NCBI RefSeq assembly: GCF_003316635.1 | Contig: NZ_QNQP01000007.1 | Location: 1 to 64,000, forward strand | Direction of reading: 5' to 3' | Length of the DNA: 64,000 nucleotides | Source: Roseovarius dicentrarchi | GTDB taxonomy: Bacteria > Pseudomonadota > Alphaproteobacteria > Rhodobacterales > Rhodobacteraceae | Shown here: positions 34,767 to 44,079 of the stretch, piece by piece | Position numbering within the stretch: position 1 is the first letter of the stretch | Layout: the number at the start of each line of letters is the position of its first letter | The notes under the pieces: model-generated | Told to the model about the DNA's origin: nothing | Databases searched by the model: none | What the model saw: the letters and a program-made list of their open reading frames with translations, nothing else | Position numbers and translations under genes: made by a program

Positions 34767-36219
34767 ATGTTTTCCCGCTACAAAAAACCCAGCCCCGGCC
34801 AGGCGCGCCCCGTGGCTGCCGCCCCCGAAAAAGCCGCCAAACCGGCCCCCGTCACAGCCGCGCCCGCCCCGAAACCGGCCAGCCTGCGCCGCCCCACCGC
34901 CCCCGCAAGGGCCGACGCCGCGCCCCAGGACAAAGAGCGCAAGCGCAAGGAGCGGCTGGGCGAGATCAAGCTGGACCTGCACCGCGCCCTGCTGGACAAC
35001 CTGAACCTCGGCGCGCTGGACACCGCGACCGAGCAGGAGCTGCGCGCGGAAATCGGCGCGATCACCGCCGAGGTTCTGGAGGAACGCAGCATCGTGCTGA
35101 ACCGCGAGGATCGCACGACCCTCACGCAGGAGCTGTATGACGAGGTGCGCGGCCTTGGCCCGCTGGAGACGTTGCTGAAGGATGACACCGTCAACGACAT
35201 CCTCGTCAACGGACCGCACCAGATATTCATCGAACGCGACGGTATTCTGGAGCTGAGCGACGTCACCTTCAAAGACGAAAAGCACCTTTTGCGCATCATC
35301 GACAAGATTGTCAGCGCCGTGGGCCGCCGTGTCGACGAATCCAACCCTTATGTAGACGCCCGCCTTGCCGATGGTTCGCGCTTCAACGCGATGGTGCCCC
35401 CCGTCGCGGTGGATGGCAGCCTTGTTTCGATCAGAAAGTTCAAAAAGGACAAGCTGGGCATCGACGATCTGGTGCGTTTCGGCGCCTTCAGCGAAGAAAT
35501 GGCTGCATATCTGCAAGCCGCCGTGGCGTGCCGTCTGAACATCATCGTCTCGGGCGGGACCGGATCGGGCAAAACCACCACGCTGAACGCGCTGTCATCG
35601 TTCATCGACAATTCCGAGCGTATCCTGACGATCGAGGATACCGCCGAACTTCAGTTGCAACAGGTCCATGTCGGGCGCATGGAATCGCGCCCCCCCCAAC
35701 GTCGAGGGCAAGGGCGAGGTATCCCCGCGCGATTGCCTGAAAAACGCGCTGCGGATGCGCCCCGACCGCATCATCGTCGGCGAGACGCGCGGCGAGGAAG
35801 TCATCGACATGTTGCAGGCAATGAACACGGGCCATGACGGGTCCATGACCACGATCCACGCCAACAACCCGCGCGATGGGATTTCACGGCTGGAGAACAT
35901 GGTGGCGATGGCCGGTATCGAAATGCCGCTGAAGGCCGTGCGCAGCCAGATCGCGTCGGCTGTGCATCTGATCGTGCAGGCCAGCCGCCTTCAGGATGGC
36001 AGCCGCCGCATGACCTCGATCACCGAGGTGACCGGGATGGAGGGCGAAGTGATTTCGATGCAGGAGGTGTTCCGCTTCCAGCGCGTCGGCCTGACACCCG
36101 AAAACAAGATCCTGGGCCATTTCACCGCCACCGGCGTGCGTTCGCATTATTCCGAGCGGTTCCGCCTGTGGGGCTATGATCTGCCCGCATCGATCTATGA
36201 ACCCGTCACACCGGAGTAG
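34767..36219 (+). CDS. cpaF: Tad pilus motor ATPase CpaF (TadA), with a one-base frameshift as read
   Basis: This is the secretion ATPase that powers pilus assembly. The first frame from ATG 34767 covers a Pro/Ala-rich N-terminus, the conserved [25 protein letters not shown] and Walker [17 protein letters not shown] (near residue 261), then [20 protein letters not shown]. At that point a run of eight C (35690-35697) shifts the frame. The rest ([28 protein letters not shown], the His-box [10 protein letters not shown]) continues in another frame to 36219. Family members read RPPN, which needs seven C. One extra C therefore breaks a gene about 483 codons long. Sequencing error in the homopolymer is most likely; true mutation or phase variation is possible. 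All neighbours are intact. Confidence 0.85.
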
Positions 36220-36224
36220 CCCTG

Positions 36225-37193
36225 ATGACCCTCAGCATTGAACCGATCATTTACGGCCTCATCTTCTTCGGCGTTCTTGTGCTGGTCGAAGGGATTTACC
36301 TGACCGTTTTCGGCAAATCCATCAGCCTCAACAGCAGGGTCAACCGCCGGCTCGACATGCTGGAGAAGGGCGGCCGCCGCGAGGAGGTGATGGAAAAGCT
36401 GCGCAAGGAAATGGAGCAGCACCTGCGCTCGCGCCGCTTCCCGCTGTATTCCATATTGGCGTCCAAGGCACAAAAGGCGGCCATCGCATTCTCGCCCAGG
36501 CAGCTGATGATGCTTATGGCGCTGCTGGCCTTTGTGGCATTCATCGGCCTGTCCATCGGCACCGCCACCACCCTGCCTGTCCGCATCGCGGTGGCGATTG
36601 CGATGGGCATCGGCGGCATTTTCATGTGGATTTCCTCCAAGGCGAAGAAACGGATGGGCCTGATGGAGGAACAGCTGCCCGACGCGATCGAGTTGATGGT
36701 CCGCTCGCTCAAGGTCGGGCATCCGTTTTCCTCTGCCGTGTCCATCGTTGCCAAGGAAATGTCGGATCCGCTGGCGACCGAATTCGGCGTCATCGCGGAC
36801 GAGGCTGCATACGGGCGCGACATGGGCGAGGCGCTGAAGGATCTGGCCGAGCGGCTGGATATGCAGGATCTGCGCTTTCTTGCCGTTGCGGTCACCATTC
36901 AGCAGCAATCGGGCGGCAACCTGGCCGAAATTCTTGACGGTCTGGCCAAGGTGATCCGCGCGCGGTTCCGGCTGTTCCGCCGGGTCAAGGCCATCACCGC
37001 CGAGGCGCAATGGTCCGGCAAGTTTCTGTCCGGCTTCCCGCTGCTGGCGCTGGTCGGCATTCAGCTGCTGGACCCCAATTATTACGACAAGGTCATGGAC
37101 CATCCGTTCTTTATTCCTGCCTGCCTCGTTGTTGGTGCGTTTTTGGTGGTCAACCTGATCGTCATGCGCGCGCTCGTGAATATCAAAGTCTGA
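36225..37193 (+). CDS. tadB: Tad pilus inner-membrane platform protein TadB
   Basis: This 322-residue type II secretion F-domain protein has N-terminal membrane helices (IIYGLIFFGVLVLVEGIYLT and a pair near residues 90-140). The cytoplasmic T2SSF domain contains LPDAIELMVRSLKVGHPFSSAVSIVAKEM and LKDLAERLDMQDLRFLAVAV, with two C-terminal helices (ACLVVGAFLVVNLIVM). It forms the inner-membrane platform together with TadC and is driven by CpaF. It begins 5 bp after the cpaF stop and is followed after 13 bp by tadC. Confidence 0.93.
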   Translation: MTLSIEPIIYGLIFFGVLVLVEGIYLTVFGKSISLNSRVNRRLDMLEKGGRREEVMEKLRKEMEQHLRSRRFPLYSILASKAQKAAIAFSPRQLMMLMALLAFVAFIGLSIGTATTLPVRIAVAIAMGIGGIFMWISSKAKKRMGLMEEQLPDAIELMVRSLKVGHPFSSAVSIVAKEMSDPLATEFGVIADEAAYGRDMGEALKDLAERLDMQDLRFLAVAVTIQQQSGGNLAEILDGLAKVIRARFRLFRRVKAITAEAQWSGKFLSGFPLLALVGIQLLDPNYYDKVMDHPFFIPACLVVGAFLVVNLIVMRALVNIKV

Positions 37194-37206
37194 AGAGGAT
37201 CTTCAA

Positions 37207-38184
37207 ATGGCCTTCCTGAACGATATCCTGACCGGCGCCCTTGGCCCCTTTGGCCCGATCATCGTGGTGGGGATGCTGGGGATCATGCTGATCGTCGTCA
37301 CCATCATCCTGATGCTGAACCGCCCCGAGGATCCGCTGGACAAGCTGAAGCGCACGGAAGCCGCGGCCAAGCTGGGCACGCGCGGCGCCGCCCAGCCGCG
37401 CCTGCGCGCGGGCAGCAAAAACGATGCGCTGGACAAATACGCCGGATTTCTTGAGCCGCAGGACGAAAAACAGCTCAGCGAGATCCGCAAGAAACTGATG
37501 CAGGCCGGCTACCGCGACCGCGATGCGGTGCGCTATTTCCACTTTGCCCAGTTCGTTTTGGGCATTGGCGGGCTGGTGCTGGGCGTGATCTACTACATGC
37601 TGTTCAAATCGGGGGGCGAGACCAGCACGACACAGATCATTCTGTATATCCTCGGCCCCGGCGGCATCGGCTACATGGCCCCGAAATACTGGGTCACAAA
37701 GCGCCAGCAACAGCGGCAGGAAGAAATCACCGACGGATTTCCCGACAGTCTGGACATGATGCTGGTCTGCGTCGAGGCGGGGCAATCGCTGGACCAGTCG
37801 ATCATCCGCGTGTCCAATGAGATCCGCTCGTCCTTTCCGGCGCTGGCGGATGAGTATCTGCTGGTCAGCCAACAGATCAAGGCCGGCCGCGACAAGGCAT
37901 CTGTTCTGAACGAAATGGCAGATCGCTGCGGCGTGCAGGACATTTCCAGCTTTGTCACCGTTCTGGTGCAATCGCAGACCTTTGGCACATCCATTGCCGA
38001 CGCGTTGCGCGTCTATGCCGGCGAAATGCGCGACAAACGCGTCATGCGCGCCGAGGAAAAGGCCAACAAACTGCCGACAAAGATGACATTGGCGACGATG
38101 ATGCTTACGGTGCCGCCATTGTTGATTATTCTGGTCGGCCCGTCCGTTCTGGGCATCATGGAATTTGCCGCGATGTCGCAGTGA
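37207..38184 (+). CDS. tadC: Tad pilus inner-membrane platform protein TadC
   Basis: This 325-residue T2SSF-domain protein is a paralogue of TadB. It has an N-terminal helix (PIIVVGMLGIMLIVVTIILML), central helices (FAQFVLGIGGLVLGVIYYML) and the F domain with DGFPDSLDMMLVCVEAGQSLDQSI and MADRCGVQDISSFVTVLVQSQ. The terminal helix is LATMMLTVPPLLIILVGP. The platform partner role is known for the family. Ribosome-binding site GAGGAT precedes ATG 37207. Confidence 0.93.
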   Translation: MAFLNDILTGALGPFGPIIVVGMLGIMLIVVTIILMLNRPEDPLDKLKRTEAAAKLGTRGAAQPRLRAGSKNDALDKYAGFLEPQDEKQLSEIRKKLMQAGYRDRDAVRYFHFAQFVLGIGGLVLGVIYYMLFKSGGETSTTQIILYILGPGGIGYMAPKYWVTKRQQQRQEEITDGFPDSLDMMLVCVEAGQSLDQSIIRVSNEIRSSFPALADEYLLVSQQIKAGRDKASVLNEMADRCGVQDISSFVTVLVQSQTFGTSIADALRVYAGEMRDKRVMRAEEKANKLPTKMTLATMMLTVPPLLIILVGPSVLGIMEFAAMSQ

Positions 38185-38209
38185 TACTGCCCGCACCCCA
38201 AAGGATGAC

Positions 38210-38758
38210 ATGACGCGCATTTCCGCAATTTTGACGGCATTTCTGGCGCTGGCGGCCTGTTCCGGGGCGCCTGACCCGTCCGGTCCCTTTGCCCCCGGCA
38301 TTGCGCAAGACGGCACGGCGGTCGATGGCGCGACCGTCGGCCACCGCCTGATGCGCGCGGGCGAATTTGAACTGGCGATCAAGGCATTCTCGCGCGCCGC
38401 GCTGGAGGGGGGCATGACATCGGAGGTTTATCTGGGTCTGGGCAGTGCATACCTCGGCCTTGGCCGTGTGGGCCAGGCCGAGACGCTGCTGCGCGAGGCC
38501 ATTGAGCGGGATGAAAAATCACCCGAGGCGTGGAACAATCTGGGTGTCACCCTCATGGAACAGGGCGAAATTGCCGAGGCGGCGCAGGTGTTCCGCCGGG
38601 CCTATGCGCTGGACAATGGCGAAAGTGACTCAATCCGTGACAATCTGCGCTTGGCGCTCGCAAAACAGGAAAATTCGGTTTATGCTGAGCCCGAGACCCA
38701 AGATTTCAAATTGGTGCGACGCGGTAGCAGCGACTACCTGATCCGGTCCATTCCGTGA
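38210..38758 (+). CDS. tadD: TPR lipoprotein TadD-like
   Basis: This 182-residue lipoprotein has lipobox LAAC (Cys about residue 17). Tetratricopeptide repeats run from about residue 40: VGHRLMRAGEFELAIKAFSR, VYLGLGSAYLGLGRVGQAET, and PEAWNNLGVTLMEQGEIAEA. TadD proteins are needed for pilus biogenesis, probably as chaperone-like assembly factors of the secretin. AAAGGATG directly precedes ATG 38210. It is followed 61 bp later by a second TPR lipoprotein. Confidence 0.88.
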   Translation: MTRISAILTAFLALAACSGAPDPSGPFAPGIAQDGTAVDGATVGHRLMRAGEFELAIKAFSRAALEGGMTSEVYLGLGSAYLGLGRVGQAETLLREAIERDEKSPEAWNNLGVTLMEQGEIAEAAQVFRRAYALDNGESDSIRDNLRLALAKQENSVYAEPETQDFKLVRRGSSDYLIRSIP

Positions 38759-38819
38759 ACCGGACACCCGTCAAAAGGGCGCGTATCAATACGAGGCGAG
38801 GCAGTAAAAGGACGCGAAA

Positions 38820-39677
38820 ATGCGCCACCCCATCCTATTATCGCTCTGCGCGGCAGGGGCAATGGCCCTGACCGCCTGCGAAAAGCAAGATAACGAGGCG
38901 ATTGACCGCAAGTTTCAGGGCGTCAACGTCATCGACGAATCCAACCTGAACGACGTGATGCTGACCACCGCCGACCCCAACGAGGGCGTCGCCTATTTCC
39001 AGCGCAGCGTTGGCGAAAACCCGGACCGGATTGATCTGCAACGCGGGCTGGCCGCCAGCCTGGTGCGTGCCGGGCGCGCAACCGAAGGGGTCGCTGCGTG
39101 GAAAAAGGTTGTCGCCCACAAGGAGGCCACCGACAACGACCGCGTCGAGATGGCCGATGCGCTGATCCGCAACAACGACTGGGACCGCGCCGAAAAAACC
39201 CTGAACGAAATCCCCCCCACCCATGAGACGTTCAAACGCTACCGGCTGGAGGCGATGGTTGCCGACAGCAACAAGGACTGGAAAAAGGCCGACAGTTTTT
39301 ACGAGACGGCCGTCGGCATGACCACCCGCCCGGCCGGCGTGATGAACAACTGGGGCTATTCCAAGCTGAGCCGCGGCGATTACGCCGATGCCGAGCGTCT
39401 GTTTTCCGATGCCGTCCGGCAGGACACGACCCTGTTCACCGCCAAGAACAACCTCGTCCTGGCGCGCGGTGCGCAGGGCAACTATGCGCTGCCAGTGATG
39501 CCGGTCAGCCAGACCGAGCGCGCCCAGTTGCTCTACACGCTGGGACTGTCCGCCGTCAAAAAGGGCGACGTGACCACCGGCAAGGGCCTGTTGCGCGATG
39601 CGGTTGACACCCATCCACAGCATTTCGAGGCCGCGGTGCGCAGCCTCGCCGCATTGGAAAGCAACGTGGTCAACTAG
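38820..39677 (+). CDS. Second TPR lipoprotein of the Tad locus
   Basis: This 285-residue protein has a lipoprotein signal (MRHPILLSLCAAGAMALTAC; lipobox Cys20). Tetratricopeptide-like repeats follow: EGVAYFQRSVGENPDRIDLQ, the ADALIRNNDWDRAEKTLNEI helix pair, a VMNNWGYSKLSRGDYADAER repeat and a final YTLGLSAVKKGDVTTGKGLL. It is the larger of two tandem TPR lipoproteins and probably also belongs to outer-membrane assembly of the pilus. Its order between tadD and cpaA supports this. The specific partner is unknown. Confidence 0.88.
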   Translation: MRHPILLSLCAAGAMALTACEKQDNEAIDRKFQGVNVIDESNLNDVMLTTADPNEGVAYFQRSVGENPDRIDLQRGLAASLVRAGRATEGVAAWKKVVAHKEATDNDRVEMADALIRNNDWDRAEKTLNEIPPTHETFKRYRLEAMVADSNKDWKKADSFYETAVGMTTRPAGVMNNWGYSKLSRGDYADAERLFSDAVRQDTTLFTAKNNLVLARGAQGNYALPVMPVSQTERAQLLYTLGLSAVKKGDVTTGKGLLRDAVDTHPQHFEAAVRSLAALESNVVN

Positions 39678-39705
39678 GACATTCGGACAAAAAGGGGCGC
39701 GGCCC

Positions 39706-40200
39706 ATGCACATCTCGGCCACCGCTGCATTGTGGTTTGCCCCGCTTATCCTGCCGGTCTGCGCATGGGTGGCGTGGAGCGATCTGCGCTATATGAAGAT
39801 CCCGAACAAGGCGGTGATGACGATGGTCATCATCTACATCGCCATCGGCCTGATCGTCCTGCCGCTGGATATTTTCGCATGGCGGCTGGTGCATCTGGCG
39901 GTGGTGCTGCTGGTCGGCATTGTGCTGAACGCGGTCGGCGTCCTTGGCGCAGGGGATGCCAAATTTGCCGCCGCCGCCGCGCCCTTCATCGCGATCGGCG
40001 ATCTGCAACTGGTGCTGATGATCCTCGCCGGCATGATGATCGCGGGCTATGCCATTCATCGCATTGCCAAACACACCGCCCTGCGCCGCCTTGCCCCCCA
40101 TTGGGAAAGCTGGACGCGCGAGGGCAAATATCCGATGGGCCTGTCGCTTGGCGGCGCGATGGCGGCCTATCTGCTGCTGGGCGCCGCCTACGGCGCCTGA
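39706..40200 (+). CDS. cpaA: Prepilin peptidase CpaA (TadV), A24 family
   Basis: This 164-residue integral membrane aspartic peptidase cleaves Flp prepilins. The two catalytic aspartates are Asp26 in AWSDLRYMKIPN and Asp84 in GAGDAKFAAA (GxGD). About five membrane helices are seen. It lacks the N-methylation domain of large type IV peptidases, as is normal for TadV. The AAAAAGGGG site precedes ATG 39706. Its substrate is presumably the pilin at 29492-29716 and minor pilins outside the window. Confidence 0.92.
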   Translation: MHISATAALWFAPLILPVCAWVAWSDLRYMKIPNKAVMTMVIIYIAIGLIVLPLDIFAWRLVHLAVVLLVGIVLNAVGVLGAGDAKFAAAAAPFIAIGDLQLVLMILAGMMIAGYAIHRIAKHTALRRLAPHWESWTREGKYPMGLSLGGAMAAYLLLGAAYGA

Positions 40201-40296
40201 ACTGCCTTTCAGCCGCCCGCAGGCTGCCATAATTTGCGCATGATTGACGGGCAGTTTGGCGGGAATACAGTCCCGACCAGCCAAGGCCGCATCCAT

Positions 40297-41610
40297 ATGA
40301 ACATGCAAATGACCCCGCAGGGCGTGCAGCCCCCGCCGCCACCCGCGACGATTGATGACATGCGCCTGAGCATCGTGATGATGCGCGACATTCTGCTGAA
40401 AACGATCTTTCGCAAGAACGTGGATATGGTCAGCGAAATCGCCACCGCAATCTGCCTGCCACGCACCGTCACGCAGGAGCTGGTGGACCTTGCCCGCGAA
40501 CAGCGCCTGCTGGAGGCGACCGGCACGCTCAGCGCGACATCGGGCAGCGAAATGGCCTATCAGCTGACCGATGCAGGCAAGGCGCGCGCGCTGGATGCGC
40601 TGGCACAATCGGAATATTTCGGCCCTATGCCGGTGCCGCTGGCGGTCTACGCCGAGCAGGTCAAACGCCAGTCGATCCGCAACATCCAGATCACGCGCGA
40701 CCAGCTGACCGGCGCCATGGGCCATCTGGTCCTGCCGCCCAGCCTGCTGAATCAGCTTGGCCCTGCCGTCAGCGCCGGCCGCTCGATCCTGATGTATGGC
40801 CCGCCGGGTAACGGAAAATCCAGCATTTCCAACGGCATCCGCGACGCGATGGGCGATCGTATCTATGTGCCGATGGCGATCGAATACGCAGGCCAGGTGA
40901 TCACCGTCTACGACCCTATCGTTCACTCCAAAGCCGAGGCCGAGGCCGATGATCCCAATTCCCTGCGCCGCCGCCGCACCTTCGATGCGCGCTATGTGCG
41001 TTGCGAGCGCCCCACCGTCATCACGGGCGGCGAGCTGACGCTGGACATGCTCGATCTGGTCTACAACCCGACGGCGCGCACCTATCAGGCCTCGCTTCAG
41101 CTGAAGTCGACAGGGGGCATTTTCATCGTGGACGATCTGGGCCGCCAGGCCGAACCGCCGCAGAACCTGGTCAACCGCTGGATCGTCCCGCTGGAGGAAT
41201 CCAAGGATATCCTTGCCCTGCAATCGGGCGAAAAATTCGAAGTGCCGTTTGACACGCTGGCAATCTTTTCAACCAACTTCCACCCCAACAAGATTTTCGA
41301 TCAGGCCGCCCTGCGCCGGATTTTCTACAAGATCAAGATCGACGGCCCCACACAGGCCGATTTCTTGAAAATCTTCGCCATGGTCGCGCGCAAAAAACAA
41401 ATGCCGCTAAGCGAGCCTGCACTGGTCCACCTTCTGAAGAAGAAATATCCGGAAATCCAAAATATCTATGCCAATTATCAGCCGGTCTTTTTGATCGACC
41501 AGATGATCTCGATCTGCGAATTCGAGGGGATCCCCTATCAGATGACCCCGGATTTGATCGACCGTGCGTGGGCAAACATGTTCGTCGTCGACAGCGACAT
41601 CGTCAATTAA
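40297..41610 (+). CDS. AAA ATPase adjoining the Tad locus
   Basis: This protein of about 437 residues has an N-terminal region of helices and a winged-helix look (MRLSIVMMRDILLKTIFRKN, PRTVTQELVDLAREQRLLEA). A P-loop ATPase domain follows: Walker A GPPGNGKSS at 168-176 and Walker B IFIVDDLG with Asp279-Asp280, then a sensor-like TLAIFSTNFHPN and an arginine pair RRIFYKIKI. It is MoxR/AAA-like and cytoplasmic. ATG 40297 has AAGG ten bases upstream; an in-frame ATG at 40240 would add 19 residues. It lies 97 bp after cpaA in the same direction. It is not a core Tad gene; a regulatory or assembly role is inferred from its position. Confidence 0.85.
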   Translation: MNMQMTPQGVQPPPPPATIDDMRLSIVMMRDILLKTIFRKNVDMVSEIATAICLPRTVTQELVDLAREQRLLEATGTLSATSGSEMAYQLTDAGKARALDALAQSEYFGPMPVPLAVYAEQVKRQSIRNIQITRDQLTGAMGHLVLPPSLLNQLGPAVSAGRSILMYGPPGNGKSSISNGIRDAMGDRIYVPMAIEYAGQVITVYDPIVHSKAEAEADDPNSLRRRRTFDARYVRCERPTVITGGELTLDMLDLVYNPTARTYQASLQLKSTGGIFIVDDLGRQAEPPQNLVNRWIVPLEESKDILALQSGEKFEVPFDTLAIFSTNFHPNKIFDQAALRRIFYKIKIDGPTQADFLKIFAMVARKKQMPLSEPALVHLLKKKYPEIQNIYANYQPVFLIDQMISICEFEGIPYQMTPDLIDRAWANMFVVDSDIVN

Positions 41611-41667
41611 CGCGCGCCGGCGAAGAATTTTCGCGAAAATTCTCAACCCGCGCCCTACATAGGCGGC

Positions 41668-44079
41668 ATGACATGTTTGCCCCCTCAGTTCACGCAATGG
41701 TTCGCCGCGCGCGGCTGGTCCATTCACCCGCACCAGCAGGCGATGCTGGAGCGCAGCAGGGATCCTGCCCTTCTGCTGATCGCCCCCACCGGCGGCGGCA
41801 AGACGCTGGCCGGATTTCTGCCTACCTTGGCCGAACTCAGCACTGGCGATCACAAGGGACTGCACACGCTCTATATTTCCCCGCTTAAGGCGCTGGCCAA
41901 TGACATTCGCCGCAACCTGACGACGCCCGTCACCGAAATGGGCCTGCCCATCCGGATCGAGGATCGTACCGGCGACACGTCCTATACGCAAAAGCGCCGC
42001 CAGCGCGCCGACCCGCCGGATATTCTGCTGACCACCCCCGAAAGCCTTGCATTGCTGACCTCATACGAGGACGCGCCGCGCATATTCGCCGGGCTACAGC
42101 GCGTGGTGATTGACGAAATTCACGCCCTCGCCGAAAGCAAGCGGGGTGATCAGCTGATGCTGGCGCTGTCGCGCTTGCAGGCACTTTTCCCTGATCTGCG
42201 CCGCGTCGGCCTGTCGGCCACAGTCGAAGATCCTGCCGCCATCGCGCGCTTTCTGGCGCGGCATCCCGATCCGTGCGAGATCATCCTTGCCGATCCCGGC
42301 CCGGATCCGGACATTGAAATGCTGCAAGTAGCCGAGGCGCCGCCGTGGTCGGGCGGCGGCGCGGCCTATGCGATTCCAGCCGTGCTGGAGCAGATCAAGG
42401 CGCATAACACGACCCTGATTTTCCACAATACCCGCGCGCAGGCCGAGATATTTTTTCGCAACCTATGGCTGGCGAACGACGGCAATCTGGCCATCGGCAT
42501 CCACCACGGCAGCCTGGATCGCACGCAGCGCCAGCGGGTCGAGGGCGCGATGCAGCGCGGCGAACTGCGCGCCATCGTCTGCACCGGCAGTCTGGATCTG
42601 GGGATTGACTGGGGCGATGTGGATCTGGTCATTCAAGTGGGCGCGCCGAAAAACGTCAAACGTCTGGTGCAGCGCATCGGGCGCGCGAACCACCGCTATA
42701 ACGCGCCGTCCAAGGCGCTGCTGGTTCCCGCCAACCGTTTCGAGGTGGTCGAATGTGTGGCCGCGCTGGACGCGGTGCGCGCGCGTGATCTGGACGGCGA
42801 TCCGCGCGGCCCCGGCCCGCTGGACGTATTGTGCCAGCATATCCTGATCGCCGCTTGCGCCGCGCCGTTTGACACAGATACGCTGTTTGCCGAGGTTACC
42901 ACGGCCGGCCCCTATGCCGCCCTGACCCGCGCCGATTTCGACGATTGTCTGGATTTTTGCGCGACCGGCGGCTACGCCCTGCGCGCCTATGACAAATGGC
43001 AGCGCCTCGTTCAGCGCGATGGTCTGTGGCGCCTGCGCGATCCGCGCAGCGCACAGATCATCCGCATGAATATCGGCACTATTCAGGACACTGACCTGCT
43101 CAAGGTCCGCATGCAGCGCGCGCGTGGCGGCAAACCGCTGGGCGAGGTGGAGGAGGCGTTCGCCGCCACCCTCACCCCCGGCGATACCTTCCTGATCGGC
43201 GGTCAGATCGTGCGCTACGAATCCTTGCGCGAAATGACGGTCGAAGTCAGCCGCTCGGACGGGAAAAAGCCCAAGATCGCCACATTCGGCGGTACAAAAT
43301 TCGCCACGTCCACCCAGCTCAGCCAGCGTATTCTGGCGATGCTGGCGCAGCCGGGCTGGCCTGCCCTGCCCGCGCATACCGCCGAATGGCTGCACCTTCA
43401 GCGGCGTGTGTCGCGGATGCCGATGGCCGGGCGGCTGCTGATCGAAAGCTTTCCGCATGACGGGCGCGAACATGCCTGCATCTACGGCTTTGCCGGGCGC
43501 AACGCGCAGCAGACGCTGGGCCTGCTGATCACCAAGCGGATGGAAGAGCTGGGCCTTGATCCGCTGGGGTTTGTTTCAACCGATTATGCCACCCTGATCT
43601 GGGGATTGGAGCCGCTGACAGATGCAGCGCCGCTGTTCGATCCCGCCGCGCTGCGCGGCGGGCTGGATCAGTGGCTGACTGGCAATGCGGTGATGAAACG
43701 CACGTTTCGCGCCTCCGCCACCATCGCCGGGCTGATCAACCGCAACCTGCCGCAAGCGCGCAAATCGGGCAGGCAGGCGACGTTTTCATCCGATATTCTG
43801 TACGACACGCTGGTGAAATACGACCCGGACCACCTCTTGCTGCGCATCACCCGGACCGAGGCGATGCGCGGTCTGGTCGATTTCGGCCGCATCGAAGAGA
43901 TGATCGCGCGCATAGACGGCCGGATCGATCTGGTCCGCCTGCCCCGCGTCACACCCTTGGCGGCGCCGCTGTTTCTGGAAGCGGGTCGCACCCCGGTCAG
44001 CGGCGCGGGCGAAGAGCGGCTGCTGGCCGAGGAATCCGCCAAGCTGATGCAGGCGGCGGGGCTGGCTCAGACCTCCTGA
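41668..44079 (+). CDS. Lhr-type DEXH-box helicase (ligase-associated family)
   Basis: This 803-residue superfamily 2 helicase has motif I APTGGGKT at residues 39-46, ISPLKALANDI (Ia), TTPESLALL and motif II DEIH near 147-150. Motif III is VGLSATV and motif VI QRIGRANHR. The C-terminal Lhr-like winged-helix and DUF4145-like parts follow. This branch normally sits with an ATP-dependent DNA ligase, an exonuclease and the PdeM phosphoesterase in a DNA-repair cluster. Here none of these is adjacent. The last 13 bp overlap the convergent cytochrome c gene. Confidence 0.9.
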   Translation: MTCLPPQFTQWFAARGWSIHPHQQAMLERSRDPALLLIAPTGGGKTLAGFLPTLAELSTGDHKGLHTLYISPLKALANDIRRNLTTPVTEMGLPIRIEDRTGDTSYTQKRRQRADPPDILLTTPESLALLTSYEDAPRIFAGLQRVVIDEIHALAESKRGDQLMLALSRLQALFPDLRRVGLSATVEDPAAIARFLARHPDPCEIILADPGPDPDIEMLQVAEAPPWSGGGAAYAIPAVLEQIKAHNTTLIFHNTRAQAEIFFRNLWLANDGNLAIGIHHGSLDRTQRQRVEGAMQRGELRAIVCTGSLDLGIDWGDVDLVIQVGAPKNVKRLVQRIGRANHRYNAPSKALLVPANRFEVVECVAALDAVRARDLDGDPRGPGPLDVLCQHILIAACAAPFDTDTLFAEVTTAGPYAALTRADFDDCLDFCATGGYALRAYDKWQRLVQRDGLWRLRDPRSAQIIRMNIGTIQDTDLLKVRMQRARGGKPLGEVEEAFAATLTPGDTFLIGGQIVRYESLREMTVEVSRSDGKKPKIATFGGTKFATSTQLSQRILAMLAQPGWPALPAHTAEWLHLQRRVSRMPMAGRLLIESFPHDGREHACIYGFAGRNAQQTLGLLITKRMEELGLDPLGFVSTDYATLIWGLEPLTDAAPLFDPAALRGGLDQWLTGNAVMKRTFRASATIAGLINRNLPQARKSGRQATFSSDILYDTLVKYDPDHLLLRITRTEAMRGLVDFGRIEEMIARIDGRIDLVRLPRVTPLAAPLFLEAGRTPVSGAGEERLLAEESAKLMQAAGLAQTS

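Noticed and set aside
33123-35516. Open frame of about 800 codons on the minus strand over the OmpA-like, cpaE and cpaF genes
   Set aside because: Same artefact: it overlaps three recognised genes and has no recognisable protein family.
35668-36219. Programmed ribosomal frameshifting in cpaF
   Set aside because: CpaF in other bacteria is read in a single frame, and a plain C-run without a stimulatory element fits an error or mutation better.
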